Assembly: GCF_004348595.1 (NCBI RefSeq)
Contig: NZ_SMKD01000003.1
Location: 62,001-126,000 of the forward strand
Direction of reading: 5' to 3'
DNA: 64,000 bases
Source of the DNA: Micromonospora sp. KC723
GTDB taxonomy: Bacteria; Actinomycetota; Actinomycetes; Mycobacteriales; Micromonosporaceae
This document shows positions 44,971 to 53,212 of the stretch, piece by piece. Numbering within the stretch: the first letter of the stretch is position 1; the number at the start of each line of letters is the position of its first letter. The notes under the pieces were generated by a model. That model worked only from the letters and a program-made list of their open reading frames with translations, did no database searches and was not told where the DNA came from. The translations under genes and the position numbers were made by a program.

Positions 44971-45753
44971 TCAGGCGAAGACCGCGGCCGCGAGGTGCCG
45001 TCGCGTGGGGCCCCGCAGCCCGATCCGGTGCCGGTCGCCGTCACCGATCGGCTTCTGGCCGTCCGGCTCGGGCGAGCGTCCCGGCCCCATCCGGAAGCCG
45101 ACGCCGCGCACCGTGACGATCCACCGACCGTGGCCGAGTTTGTTGCGCAGCGTGCTGACGTGGGTGTCGATGGTGCGACTACCCTGTTTGCGACGCGGCC
45201 CGACCATGCCCTCGGCACCCCAGACCCGGGATGCCAACTCCTGCCGGGAGACCACCTGCCCGGCGTGCATGGCAAGGACGCGTAGCAGCTCGAACTCCGT
45301 CCGGGTCAGGGTGACCGGGCGGTCGTCGAGCAGCACCTCACGCCGCCTGCCGTCGATCCGCAATCCTCGGTAGTCGACGAAGTCCTGCTCGGACGGGAAC
45401 CGGCGCGTCCGCCGCCCGACCGCCTCGATACGCGCCACGAGTTCCCGGAACCCGTAGGGCTTGCTCAGACAGTCATCGGCGCCGGCCTGAAGCCCGAGAA
45501 TCCGATCCACCTCGCTGTCGCGCTCGGTGAAGGCGATGACCGGGGTGTCGCCCGCGGCCCGGATGCTCCGGCAGATGTCGACTCCGTCGATGTCTGCCAG
45601 GTCGAGGTCGAGCAGCACGAGGTCGCTGCTCGGACAGAGAGCCAGCGCCTCGCGCCCGGTCGTCACCGCGACAGCCTCGTACCTGTGTCGCCGCAGCGAG
45701 CACACGAGCCGTTCGGCTCCCACGGCGTCCTGCTGAACTGCCAACACACGCAT
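44971..45753 (-). CDS. OmpR/PhoB-family response regulator, orphan, atypical receiver
   Basis: 260 aa. Receiver domain (1-115) with the phospho-acceptor Asp in LVLLDLDLADIDG, Thr in VIAFTERDS and Lys in CLSKPYGF. The N-terminal acidic pocket, usually E-D-D, reads VQQDA, so one Mg-binding acid is missing. C-terminal winged helix: LTRTEFELLRVLAMHAGQVV, SRTIDTHVSTLRNKLG, VRGVGFRMG. No histidine kinase gene is adjacent. Atypical OmpR-like regulators in antibiotic clusters (JadR1 type) bind pathway products instead of being phosphorylated; that could apply here. ATG 45753 follows a G-rich leader. Confidence 0.9.
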   Translation of the reverse strand: MRVLAVQQDAVGAERLVCSLRRHRYEAVAVTTGREALALCPSSDLVLLDLDLADIDGVDICRSIRAAGDTPVIAFTERDSEVDRILGLQAGADDCLSKPYGFRELVARIEAVGRRTRRFPSEQDFVDYRGLRIDGRRREVLLDDRPVTLTRTEFELLRVLAMHAGQVVSRQELASRVWGAEGMVGPRRKQGSRTIDTHVSTLRNKLGHGRWIVTVRGVGFRMGPGRSPEPDGQKPIGDGDRHRIGLRGPTRRHLAAAVFA

Positions 45754-46134
45754 ACCCCGTCCCCAGTTTGTGTCGGTCGGTTCGACCCGGGTACGAGTCG
45801 GCGTCCATCCGACCCCTTCCCGAGCCAGCCTCAACGTCAATGGGGCGCACGACGCGCGAGGACCACCCGCCGCGACGCCGCGAGAGGCGCCCCGTTGAAC
45901 GGTCGGCGCCCCACCATAAAAAACCGACCGCCCTGTTTCGTCAAGGCGAAAGGTGGAACTTGCGCGCCCACGGGCGCTACGACCATCAGCCGACAAGTCG
46001 GGTCTTATGTGGACAGTGCTCGCGCCAAAGGGGCCACTACCGTTTAGCTGAGCCTGTTAGCATGCGACATCGAGAACGTTGGATCATTGCGTTCGGTATG
46101 TTTATGGCGAACGATTCGATCAATCGGAGTCGAT
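45754..46134. promoter_or_regulatory. Divergent promoter region of response regulator and afsA-like genes
   Basis: About 380 non-coding bases, locally AT-richer than the rest. Contains a candidate autoregulatory element at 45918-45940. No gene recognised. Confidence 0.5.
45918..45940. promoter_or_regulatory. Candidate gamma-butyrolactone receptor binding site (ARE-like)
   Basis: AAAAAACCGACC then GCCCTGTTTCG: the left half matches the AAACCG(A/G)CC half-site of ARE elements bound by ArpA/ScbR-type receptors, the right half (GTTT) only partly. It lies upstream of both the response regulator and the afsA-like gene, and a receptor gene is 1.8 kb away. Confidence 0.4.
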
Positions 46135-47127
46135 GTGACCGGACTGCCGCCACTAGCGCAGCCCCTCAATGTCCCTCTCGCCACCTCGGTGTCCTACGAG
46201 TCCACCGTCCCACGTCGTCTGGTACACCGGGCGGCGGCGGCGGAGGTCCTGCTGACCGACTGGTGCCGCACCGACGCCGACACCTTTGCCTGCGCCGTGC
46301 AATGGCCGCGCGGGCACAGTCTGTACGGCGCGCAGTCCGGCCGGTTCCACCCGCTGCTGGTCGCCGAGACGATCCGGCAGTGCGGAATCCTCATCGCCCA
46401 CGTTGGCTACGCCGTGCCGATGGGGCACGCGTTCCTCATGCAGCGTCTCCGGTGGATGTGCGACCCCGACGGCCTCTTCTGGGCCGACGGCCCGCTGCAG
46501 TCGATCGCACTGATCGAGATCACCGAACTGACCCGCCGGCCGGACGGCACCATCCGGATGCGGGTGGACGTGCGCCTCGAACGCGACGGCCGCCAGTTCG
46601 CCGCCGGCAGCGGTTGGCTCCGGTGCGTGACGCCGGCCGTCTACCAGCGGCTACGGCGTCAGCCCGGCGACCACGACCGTGGCGCCGCGCGGGCGGTCCC
46701 GCCGGCGACACCCGCCACGGTCGGCCGGGAGCTCATCCGAGACGTGGTGGTCGGCCCCACGGACGACGACGGCGTACGGATGCTGCGGGTCGTGAAGGAG
46801 CATCCGATCCTGTTCGATCATCCGCTGGACCACGTGCCCGGGATGCTGGTATTCGAGGCCATGCACCAGGTGGCGGTGGCCGAGCACGAGGGCGCGGCGA
46901 CGGCGATCACCGCCAGCGAGGCGTCGTTCCCGGCCTTCCTCGAACTGAACCAGCCCTGCCGGATCGTGGTGGACCGCCCCGCCCCCGACGCGCTGGCGAT
47001 GCGGTTCCTCCAGGGCGGCCGGGTCGCCGTCCACGGAACGGTGACGGTGACGCCGCCTAGCCGGGCGACGGCGCCTCGTCACCTGTCGCGCCTCGTATCT
47101 GCCGATGCGCCGATTCCACATAGGTGA
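46135..47127 (+). CDS. afsA: AfsA-type gamma-butyrolactone synthase
   Basis: 330 aa with two tandem hot-dog (A-factor) domains: first VHRAAAAEVLLTDW, RFHPLLVAETIRQCGILIAH; second KEHPILFDHPLDHVPGMLVFEAMHQVA and ASFPAFLELNQPCRIV. AfsA condenses a beta-ketoacyl thioester with DHAP to start butyrolactone signal synthesis. GTG 46135 has GGAG five bases upstream. Its 3' end overlaps the convergent receptor gene by 71 bases. Confidence 0.93.
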   Translation: MTGLPPLAQPLNVPLATSVSYESTVPRRLVHRAAAAEVLLTDWCRTDADTFACAVQWPRGHSLYGAQSGRFHPLLVAETIRQCGILIAHVGYAVPMGHAFLMQRLRWMCDPDGLFWADGPLQSIALIEITELTRRPDGTIRMRVDVRLERDGRQFAAGSGWLRCVTPAVYQRLRRQPGDHDRGAARAVPPATPATVGRELIRDVVVGPTDDDGVRMLRVVKEHPILFDHPLDHVPGMLVFEAMHQVAVAEHEGAATAITASEASFPAFLELNQPCRIVVDRPAPDALAMRFLQGGRVAVHGTVTVTPPSRATAPRHLSRLVSADAPIPHR

Positions 47128-47728
47128 GGTAGTACTGGAGCTTGCGAGCCGTGACCAGGCCGGGCAGGATGGCGCGCCACATGTCGGCGAGGCGCTCCAC
47201 GAATCCGCGTCGCTCGTCGAGCACCTGCGTCACCAGGTGCAGCCCGGTGAAGGAGCTGACCACCACCTGGGCCACCTGCGTCGGCCGCACCGCCGCCTGG
47301 ATCTCCCGACGCGCCGCCGCCCGCTCCAACAGCTCGCTGGTGATGGCGATCCAGTCGAGGTACAGATCGGGGCGGGGACGCTGGAAGGTGCCGCTCTCCA
47401 GCGTGAGCCGGATGCCCCCCCGCACGACTGAATGGTCACGTAACTGCGCGGCAAGGCCATACGACATGCTGATAAGCGCCTCCAAGGGCGGGGAATTCCG
47501 GGCGGCGACGTCACGAGCCAGCTGGATCCATATCTGGTGCTGTTCCTGCACAACCGCCTGCGCCAACTCTTCCTTGGAGGCGAAGTGGAAGTACAGGGCG
47601 CCTTTGGTCACCCCCGCGTGGGTGATGATGTCTCCCAGAGTCGTCGCGCCGTAGCCGTACCGGTCGAACATCTCGGCGGCCGCCCTGACTATCGACTCCC
47701 GGGTATGTTCGGCCCGTGCCTGCCTCAT
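47057..47728 (-). CDS. TetR-family gamma-butyrolactone receptor (ArpA/ScbR-like)
   Basis: 223 aa. N-terminal HTH: EHTRESIVRAAAEMFDRYGYGATTL and ITHAGVTKGALYFHFASKEELAQAV, the strongly conserved receptor sequence. The ligand-pocket Trp found in ArpA/CprB appears in YLDWIAITSELLERA. ATG 47728 with GAGGG eight bases upstream. It would repress its own gene and pathway activator genes until the butyrolactone accumulates. Linked to afsA and a divergent epimerase gene. Confidence 0.92.
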   Translation of the reverse strand: MRQARAEHTRESIVRAAAEMFDRYGYGATTLGDIITHAGVTKGALYFHFASKEELAQAVVQEQHQIWIQLARDVAARNSPPLEALISMSYGLAAQLRDHSVVRGGIRLTLESGTFQRPRPDLYLDWIAITSELLERAAARREIQAAVRPTQVAQVVVSSFTGLHLVTQVLDERRGFVERLADMWRAILPGLVTARKLQYYLTYVESAHRQIRGATGDEAPSPG

Positions 47729-47749
47729 GTGCCAGTCCCTCAACAATGT

Positions 47750-47775
47750 CGATACGAATTCGGAGGTTCGATACG
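47750..47775. promoter_or_regulatory. Direct repeat in divergent receptor/epimerase promoter
   Basis: CGATACG at 47750 and again at 47769, in the 46-base gap between the divergent starts. May be part of a receptor operator; it does not match the ARE consensus well. Confidence 0.25.
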
Positions 47776-48782
47776 TGACCGGTGGGTATTCTGCGGGTGG
47801 TGGGGCGATCCTGCTCACCGGGGCGACCGGGTTCGTCGGCGGCGCGGTGCTGGCAGCGCTGCGCGCCCGGCGGCCCGCCGCCCTCAGGGTCCTGCTGCGG
47901 GGCGGCTTCGGGCCGGGGTCTTCGGCGGGCGCGACGGTCGTCCACGGCGACCTGTCGAAGCCGCAGTCGCTGAGCGGTGTGTGCGATGGAGTCGACACGC
48001 TGATCCACGCGGCATCGTACGTCGGAAAGGACCAGGAGCTCTGCACGGCCGTCAACGACCAGGGCACCCGCCATCTGGTGCGGGAGGCAACGGCCGCGGG
48101 CGTACGGCGGCTGGTCTACGTCAGTACCGCCGCGGTCTACGGCTCCGGCCCGCACCGGGGACCGCGCGAGGGTGAACTGCCCATCGCGCCGCGCTCCCCC
48201 GTCAGCGCCAGCCGCGCCGCGGCCGAGGTGTGGGTACGGGAGGCCGGCGGATGCGTGCTGCGTCCACATCTCGTCTACGGCCCCGGTGACCGTTGGTTCG
48301 TGCCGGCGCTGGCGGCGCTGCTGGCGGCACTACCCGGCTGGGTCGACGGGGGCAACGCCCGCGCCTCGATGATCAGCGTCACCGACCTGGCCAGGCTGAC
48401 CGTCGCGGCCGCGACCCGACTGTCGGTCCCGCCCGGCACGGCCCTTCACGCCAACCATCCGCGCCCGGTCCGGATGCGTGACGCCGGAGCCGCCCTCGCT
48501 CGCGGCCTCGGCGTGGCGGTACCGCGAGGGTCCGCCTCCCGCGCCCAGGTCCAGGCCCACTTCCGCCGGGCCGGCCTGCCCGAACGGCAGCTGGAACTAC
48601 TCACGATCGACCACTGGTACGACTCCACCGCCATCTGGCAGTTGACCGGCTGCATGCCTGGACCCTCTTTCCTCGAGGACATGACCCACGCGGGTCACTG
48701 GTACGCCTGCGGGATGGCGGACGGGAGTATATCCACCGGGGCAGGTCCGTCAACAGGATCCCGACAGTTCACAGAAGGTTGA
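47775..48782 (+). CDS. NAD-dependent epimerase/dehydratase, probable butyrolactone-signal biosynthesis enzyme
   Basis: 335-aa extended SDR. NAD loop LLTGATGFVGGAVLAALR, LIHAASYVG, YVSTAAVYGSG and RPHLVYGPGDRWF. The usual catalytic YxxxK is not evident: the expected position reads SPVSASRAAAEVWVR, lacking Tyr and Lys. GTG 47775 has GGAGG eight bases upstream. Genes of this family accompany afsA/receptor pairs in several Streptomyces species and are thought to modify the butyrolactone. A role in deoxysugar reduction is possible, since the cluster has no other obvious 4-ketoreductase. Confidence 0.82.
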   Translation: MTGGYSAGGGAILLTGATGFVGGAVLAALRARRPAALRVLLRGGFGPGSSAGATVVHGDLSKPQSLSGVCDGVDTLIHAASYVGKDQELCTAVNDQGTRHLVREATAAGVRRLVYVSTAAVYGSGPHRGPREGELPIAPRSPVSASRAAAEVWVREAGGCVLRPHLVYGPGDRWFVPALAALLAALPGWVDGGNARASMISVTDLARLTVAAATRLSVPPGTALHANHPRPVRMRDAGAALARGLGVAVPRGSASRAQVQAHFRRAGLPERQLELLTIDHWYDSTAIWQLTGCMPGPSFLEDMTHAGHWYACGMADGSISTGAGPSTGSRQFTEG

Positions 48783-49230
48783 CGGCCAACCGCGCGACAC
48801 CTCACCGACACCATCTTTGCAATTCCTTGACATTCGCTTGACCGCAGCTTCCCCAATCACCCACCACCGCGCCCCCATTTGTCAACCATCCCGCTGATCG
48901 ACAAATGTTCCTTAAATCAAGACTTGACGATGCAGGAGCCCTCTACGCTATGTTCGAATGGCAGAAACGGGGGAGGGTATCCATGCGCGTCTGGAGTGGA
49001 CGTACGACGTTCGGCCACCTTTCTCCCCTGACCGGCCGGTGGCGGCGTGGCTCCTGCCGCAACGCCACCCGCCGCCAGCACGTCTCGCCCACGCGCGCCG
49101 CGGTCACGTCGATCAGCGCCCCCCGGCGGAACAACGCCCGGGCGCGGGCGGCGGTCGACACGTGAGCACCAGGCGCGGAGGGCGCTCCTGCTCAGCCAAC
49201 GATGCGCTCAGTCTCGCCGAGGGAGATGTC
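48783..49230 (+). promoter_or_regulatory. SARP upstream region with promoter and inverted repeat
   Basis: About 450 non-coding bases. A perfect 8-bp inverted repeat CATTTGTC (48876-48883) / GACAAATG (48900-48907) is followed by -35-like TTGACG (48924-48929) and -10-like TATGTT (48949-48954, 19-bp spacer). This fits a regulated promoter for the SARP gene with a long leader. Open frames in it show no family resemblance. Confidence 0.55.
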
Positions 49231-50022
49231 ATGGAGTTCGGAGTGTTGGGATCGTTCGTCATGAGATCCGCGAGCGTTGACCTGCTACCGACCGCACCGA
49301 AACAGCGGCAACTCCTCGCCCTGCTCGTCCTCAACGCCAACCGGTTCGTCTCGATCGACACCTGTGTGGAGGAACTCTGGCAGGACGATCCGCCCCGCAC
49401 GGTCGTCCCCACGTTCCAGACCTACATCCTGCAGATAAGGAAGTGCATCGCGGCCGGGAAGGAGGTCGGCAGTCTCGCCCGGGCGCACAAGCTGCTGACC
49501 ACGGGCCGTCGCGGCTACCAGCTCGTCATCGCGCCGGAGTCGTTGGACCTCACCCACTACAGACACTGGGTCAAGCTCGGCCGCGAAGCCATGCGGCGAC
49601 AGGACTACGCCGCCTCGTCCCAGGCGTACCGCAAGGCGTTGGGCACCTGGCGTGGCTCGGCGTTGAGCGACGTCCAGGTCGGCCCACACCTGCGGGCGAT
49701 GGTCGACAGCCTCGAGGAGTCCCGGATCACGGCCACCGAACAGTGCTTCGAAGCCGAACTCCGGCTCGGCCTGCACCACGAGCTGGTCAGCGAGCTGTGC
49801 GCGGCGACCGCCCAGTACCCCCTCAACGAGCGGTTCCAGGCACAGTACATGCTCGCCCTGTACCGGGCGGGGCGACAGGTCGAAGCGCTCAACCTCTTCC
49901 ACCGGCTGCGCAAGACCCTTGCCGAGGAGCTGGGAATCGGGCCCTCTCTACCGGTGCGCAGACTGCACGACGCCATGCTGTCGGCGGACGGCAACCTCCT
50001 GCCGGAACGCTGGGCGAGCTGA
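49231..50022 (+). CDS. SARP-family transcriptional activator
   Basis: 263 aa, short SARP (DnrI/ActII-ORF4 size). N-terminal OmpR-like DNA-binding domain: EFGVLGSFVM, APKQRQLLALLVLNANRFVSID, VPTFQTYILQIRKCI, TTGRRGYQLVI. Bacterial transcriptional activation domain from about residue 100: LDLTHYRHWVKLGREAMRR to LFHRLRKTLAEELGIGPSLPVRRLHDAML. GGGAG five bases before ATG 49231. Probably binds the 11-bp-periodic heptamers upstream of rmlA and of the glycosyltransferase gene, and is itself under butyrolactone control. Confidence 0.93.
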   Translation: MEFGVLGSFVMRSASVDLLPTAPKQRQLLALLVLNANRFVSIDTCVEELWQDDPPRTVVPTFQTYILQIRKCIAAGKEVGSLARAHKLLTTGRRGYQLVIAPESLDLTHYRHWVKLGREAMRRQDYAASSQAYRKALGTWRGSALSDVQVGPHLRAMVDSLEESRITATEQCFEAELRLGLHHELVSELCAATAQYPLNERFQAQYMLALYRAGRQVEALNLFHRLRKTLAEELGIGPSLPVRRLHDAMLSADGNLLPERWAS

Positions 50023-50172
50023 GTCGGCCGGTACCGGCTGGCCCCCGCTCGCCAGTTGCCGGAACCAGACGACGGACGGCGGTGACCGGCCGGACGCCCG
50101 GCCTGGGGGTGGTGGTCGATCAGGGAAGGCTGATCTCCATGTCGAGGCCACCGCCGGGTCGGGCGCGGGCGA

Positions 50173-50785
50173 TCAGCCAGGGTGCCGGATGCTCTCGATG
50201 ATCCGGGCGAAGCCTTCGTTCCCGTGGCCTGCGTCAATCTGGCGTTGGACGAGCCGCTGCACCATGGCGACCACCTCGGTGCTGACGCCCTGGTCGGAAC
50301 TGGCGGCCAGCAGGGCGCCGAGGTTGGAGAACTCGAGGCTCTGTTGTCCTTCGACCGTGTAGTCCCCGCCGTCGATGACTGCGGCGAACTCCTCGAAGGC
50401 GCCGGTCATCGCGGTCAGCCACGGTGCGGCCCTGGCAGCGAACTCGCCCGCCGACACGCCGGCCGGCGCCGCTGTAGAGAATCGACGACCCGGGCTGTCC
50501 GATCATGTGCGGTACGGCCATGATGCCGCCGTCGAGGTACACCACCCCGGCAGAGGCAGCCCAGGCGGCCAACTGCCGTGACTGAGCCGGTGACGTCGTG
50601 GTCACGTTGACCAGAGCCCGTCCTGCCAGATCGGCGGAGAGCGGATCAAGCACCTGGTTGACCGACGCGTGGTCCAGCAGGCACGCGACAACCAGTCGGC
50701 TGGCCCGGACCGCGTCGCCGGCCGTGGCGGCGGCTTCCGCGCCCTGCGCGACGAGGTCGTCCGCCTTTCCGGGTGACCGGTGGAG
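50173..50785 (-). pseudogene. Decayed NAD(P)-binding imine-reductase/6PGDH-like gene
   Basis: Two pieces of one protein lie in different frames. The upstream piece runs from HRSPGKADDLVAQGAEAAA through LVNVTTTSPAQSRQLAAWA and VVYLDGGIMAVPHMIG to SSILYSGA; the downstream piece starts near AGEFAARAAPWLTAM and ends LVQRQIDAGHGNEGFARIIESIR. The first roughly 30 residues with the GxGxxG loop are missing, and about 60 residues between the pieces (the linker helix) appear deleted. Such reductases are often divergent from HxlR or MerR regulators, as here. Confidence 0.75.
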
Positions 50786-50792
50786 GATGCGG

Positions 50793-52133
50793 ATGGCGGC
50801 ATCAACACGGCGTGGCCCCTACTTCTGCGGTATCGACGCAGCGATGGACGTGGTCGCCGGCAAGTGGAAGTCGTTGATCCTCTGGGAGCTGCACCACCAC
50901 GGGACACGCCGGTTCGCCGAGCTCCGACGTGGTATTCCGGGCGTGAGCGAGAAGATGCTGATCCAGCATCTGCGGGAGATGGAGGAAGACGGGCTCGTGC
51001 ATCGTGAGGTGTACCGCGAGGTGCCACCGAAGGTCGAGTACTCCCTGACAGAGCACGGCGTGTCGCTCAATGCCGCCCTGATCCCCCTGGGACGGTGGGG
51101 CACCGAACGCATCGGGCGGATCGGAGCCGAGAAGGTGCCCGTCACCTCTGCCGCAGGTGGCTCCCGGCAGGACTCCAGCGCGCGTACGGCCCGGCAGCGC
51201 CCTGCCCGAGCCTCCCCCACGGCGGACGAACGCCTACGTGCGCTGACCGGTGTCGCCGCGGTGCCCGTCACCGGTTGGCGCGACGGTGGACTCCCCGGCG
51301 ACCTGGCGCTCCTCGGCGGGGGTGGGCGCGAAGCGGTCGAAGAAGCGCAACAACTCCACCGGGAACGGCATCACCAGCGTGCTGTTCTTCTCCGCCGCCA
51401 CGTCCGCCACGGTCTGCAGCAGCCGAAGCTGGTACGCGCCGGGAGTGCCGGCCATCGCGCGGGACGCGTCGGCGAGCCGCCGGGACGCCTGGAACTCCCC
51501 GTCGGCGGCGATGACCCGGGCCCGCCGGTCCCGCTCGGCCTCCGCCTGGCGGGACATCGAACGCTTCATGCTCTCCGGCAGCGCCACGTCCTTGATCTCG
51601 ACCCGCTCGATGTTCAACCCCCACGGCCCCTCGGTCGGCGCGTCGATGACCGACTTGAGGTCGGCGTTGACCCTGTCCCGATCGCCGAGCAGGGTGTCCA
51701 GGTCAACCTTGCCGATCACCGACCGCAGCGCCGTCTGCGAGATCTGGAGCACGGCCGCCGGGTACTGACGCACGTTCACCAGGGCCTTGACCGGATCCAC
51801 GACCCGGTAGTAGACCACCGCGTCCACGGTGAGAGTCACATTGTCCCGCGTGATCGCACCCTGCGCCGGCACGTCGATCACCGTGGTCTGCATGCTCACC
51901 CGCACCATGCGGTCGACCACCGGAATGATCAGCCGCAGACCGGGCTCCCGGACCGGCGCCACGACCCGGCCGAACCGGAACACGACACCGCGCTGGTACT
52001 GCTGGACGATGCGGATGCTCAACGCGCCGAGCAGCGCAAGCACCGCGAGCACGATCACCACGCCGACCACCACGCGCACCCCACGGCACCCCCTCACCCC
52101 TCGCGCGAGCCTTCCCGCTTTCGGCGCAGGTAG
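50793..52133 (+). CDS. HxlR-family transcriptional regulator with run-on reading frame
   Basis: Winged-helix HxlR protein: PYFCGIDAAMDVVAGKWKSL with the sensing Cys, GTRRFAELRRGIPGVSEKML, LREMEEDGLVHREVY and VEYSLTEHGVSLNAALIPL. The recognisable domain ends near 51140. The frame then stays open to 52133, antisense to the slipin gene, giving 446 aa where about 130 are expected, so the original stop was probably lost by a frameshift or deletion. ATG 50793 has GGAGG six bases upstream. Divergent from the decayed reductase it may once have controlled. Confidence 0.7.
   Translation: MAASTRRGPYFCGIDAAMDVVAGKWKSLILWELHHHGTRRFAELRRGIPGVSEKMLIQHLREMEEDGLVHREVYREVPPKVEYSLTEHGVSLNAALIPLGRWGTERIGRIGAEKVPVTSAAGGSRQDSSARTARQRPARASPTADERLRALTGVAAVPVTGWRDGGLPGDLALLGGGGREAVEEAQQLHRERHHQRAVLLRRHVRHGLQQPKLVRAGSAGHRAGRVGEPPGRLELPVGGDDPGPPVPLGLRLAGHRTLHALRQRHVLDLDPLDVQPPRPLGRRVDDRLEVGVDPVPIAEQGVQVNLADHRPQRRLRDLEHGRRVLTHVHQGLDRIHDPVVDHRVHGESHIVPRDRTLRRHVDHRGLHAHPHHAVDHRNDQPQTGLPDRRHDPAEPEHDTALVLLDDADAQRAEQRKHREHDHHADHHAHPTAPPHPSREPSRFRRR
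51234..52079 (-). CDS. SPFH/Band 7 (slipin) membrane protein
   Basis: About 281 aa. One N-terminal membrane segment (VVVGVVIVLAVLALLGAL), then the SPFH domain: QYQRGVVFRFGRVV, PGLRLIIPVVDRMVRVSMQT, TVDAVVYYRVVDPVKALV, IGKVDLDTLLGDRDRVN and IERVEIKDVALPESMKRSM, all typical of slipins. Start uncertain: GTG 52079 follows a G-rich site, a longer frame reaches 52217. Slipins scaffold membrane microdomains. Overlaps the run-on HxlR frame on the other strand. Confidence 0.87.
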   Translation of the reverse strand: MRVVVGVVIVLAVLALLGALSIRIVQQYQRGVVFRFGRVVAPVREPGLRLIIPVVDRMVRVSMQTTVIDVPAQGAITRDNVTLTVDAVVYYRVVDPVKALVNVRQYPAAVLQISQTALRSVIGKVDLDTLLGDRDRVNADLKSVIDAPTEGPWGLNIERVEIKDVALPESMKRSMSRQAEAERDRRARVIAADGEFQASRRLADASRAMAGTPGAYQLRLLQTVADVAAEKNSTLVMPFPVELLRFFDRFAPTPAEERQVAGESTVAPTGDGHRGDTGQRT

Positions 52134-52416
52134 TCCTGGTGCCGGATCCGAGCCATCCGGGGACGGGTCGTCGCAGACGGCAGCGGAGACGAAGGCCGAC
52201 CGCCCACGGTCGGACACGGCTCGCGCCGCGGTACTCGCTCATCGGCACCAGTGGGCGTTCGACGCCCCGGCCGGAGCCGTACCACGGGTTCTCCCGGTGT
52301 CTGCTCGACGACGACCCACCGAGGTGTGCCGAGACTGCGCGCCGCATCGAGGCCCAGTTTGGCGTGCGGTGGTCGGGTATCCCCCGGGACAGTCGGAACC
52401 TGACGTGGAGGGCGCC
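52080..52416. other. Intergenic region, no gene recognised
   Basis: About 340 bases between the divergent slipin and hydrolase genes. A leftward frame ends at 52094 with an Arg-rich tail (MARIRHQDYLRRKREGSREG) that could be the remnant of a small gene upstream of the slipin; nothing further is recognisable. Confidence 0.35.
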
Positions 52417-53133
52417 GTGCCGATCGTCGGCGAAACCCTACCGCCGCATCAGCAGCCGGAGGAGAACTCCCGGCACGGCCGACTGATGGTCCGGCCGGGC
52501 CCGCCGGTCGCGGCCTCGGCCCGCACGGGGCTGGTGCCGTTCGACGGGCAGGCCGGAAAGCCGCTCGCTCTGGCGTACGTACCGCAGCCGACGGACGGGC
52601 GCCCGTATCGCCTGGTCCTGCTGCTGCACGGCGCGGGGGGATCACCACGGCAGGCACTGGAGCTGATGCTGCCGGTCGCCGACGAGCAGCGCCTGCTGCT
52701 CGTGGCGCCGCAGTCGACCGCGGCGACCTGGGACCTGATCGGTTCGGGCTTCGGTCCCGACGTCCGTCGCGTCGACCGGGTGTTGCAGCAGATCCTCGCC
52801 GAGTATCCGGTCACCGGCATGCTCGTCGGCGGGTTCTCCGACGGGGCGTCGTACGCTCTGTCGATCGGGCTGATCAACGGCGACGTCTTCGACGCCGTGC
52901 TGGCCTTCTCCCCCGGTTTCGCCGCGCCGCTGGTCACCCACGGCCGTCCCCGAGTCTACGTCTCCCACGGCACCAGGGACCCGGTGCTGCCCGTCGACCC
53001 GTGCAGTCGACGCCTCGTGCCACGACTGCGCGCGGTCGGCTACGACGTCACCTACGACGAGTTCGACGGTGGCCACGAGGTGCCCGAGACCGTCGTGCGC
53101 CGCGCCGTGCGGTGGTTGGGTTCCCGTACCTGA
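52417..53133 (+). CDS. Alpha/beta hydrolase (phospholipase/carboxylesterase-like)
   Basis: 238 aa. Oxyanion-loop LLLHGAGGSPRQAL, nucleophile Ser in LVGGFSDGASYALSIG, Asp in YVSHGTRDPVLPVD and His in FDGGHEVPETVV complete the triad. GTG 52417 has GGAGG five bases upstream and is preferred over ATG 52486. No signal peptide. Probably a cytosolic serine esterase; substrate unknown. Confidence 0.87.
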   Translation: MPIVGETLPPHQQPEENSRHGRLMVRPGPPVAASARTGLVPFDGQAGKPLALAYVPQPTDGRPYRLVLLLHGAGGSPRQALELMLPVADEQRLLLVAPQSTAATWDLIGSGFGPDVRRVDRVLQQILAEYPVTGMLVGGFSDGASYALSIGLINGDVFDAVLAFSPGFAAPLVTHGRPRVYVSHGTRDPVLPVDPCSRRLVPRLRAVGYDVTYDEFDGGHEVPETVVRRAVRWLGSRT

Positions 53134-53212
53134 CCCACCGTCGCGGAGGCGGCGGCCGGGTCGCGGTACCGGTGGTCGGAAGCCCGTGACGCCGGCCGGC
53201 GGTACCGGCCGC

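Noticed and set aside
47735..47745. CCTCAACAATG upstream of the TetR gene as a third SoxR site
   Set aside because: Only the left half matches; no palindrome and no 19-bp-spaced promoter.
48839..48870. TTGACC followed by a 19-bp gap upstream of SARP as a MerR promoter
   Set aside because: The spacer has no palindrome and no -10-like hexamer follows.
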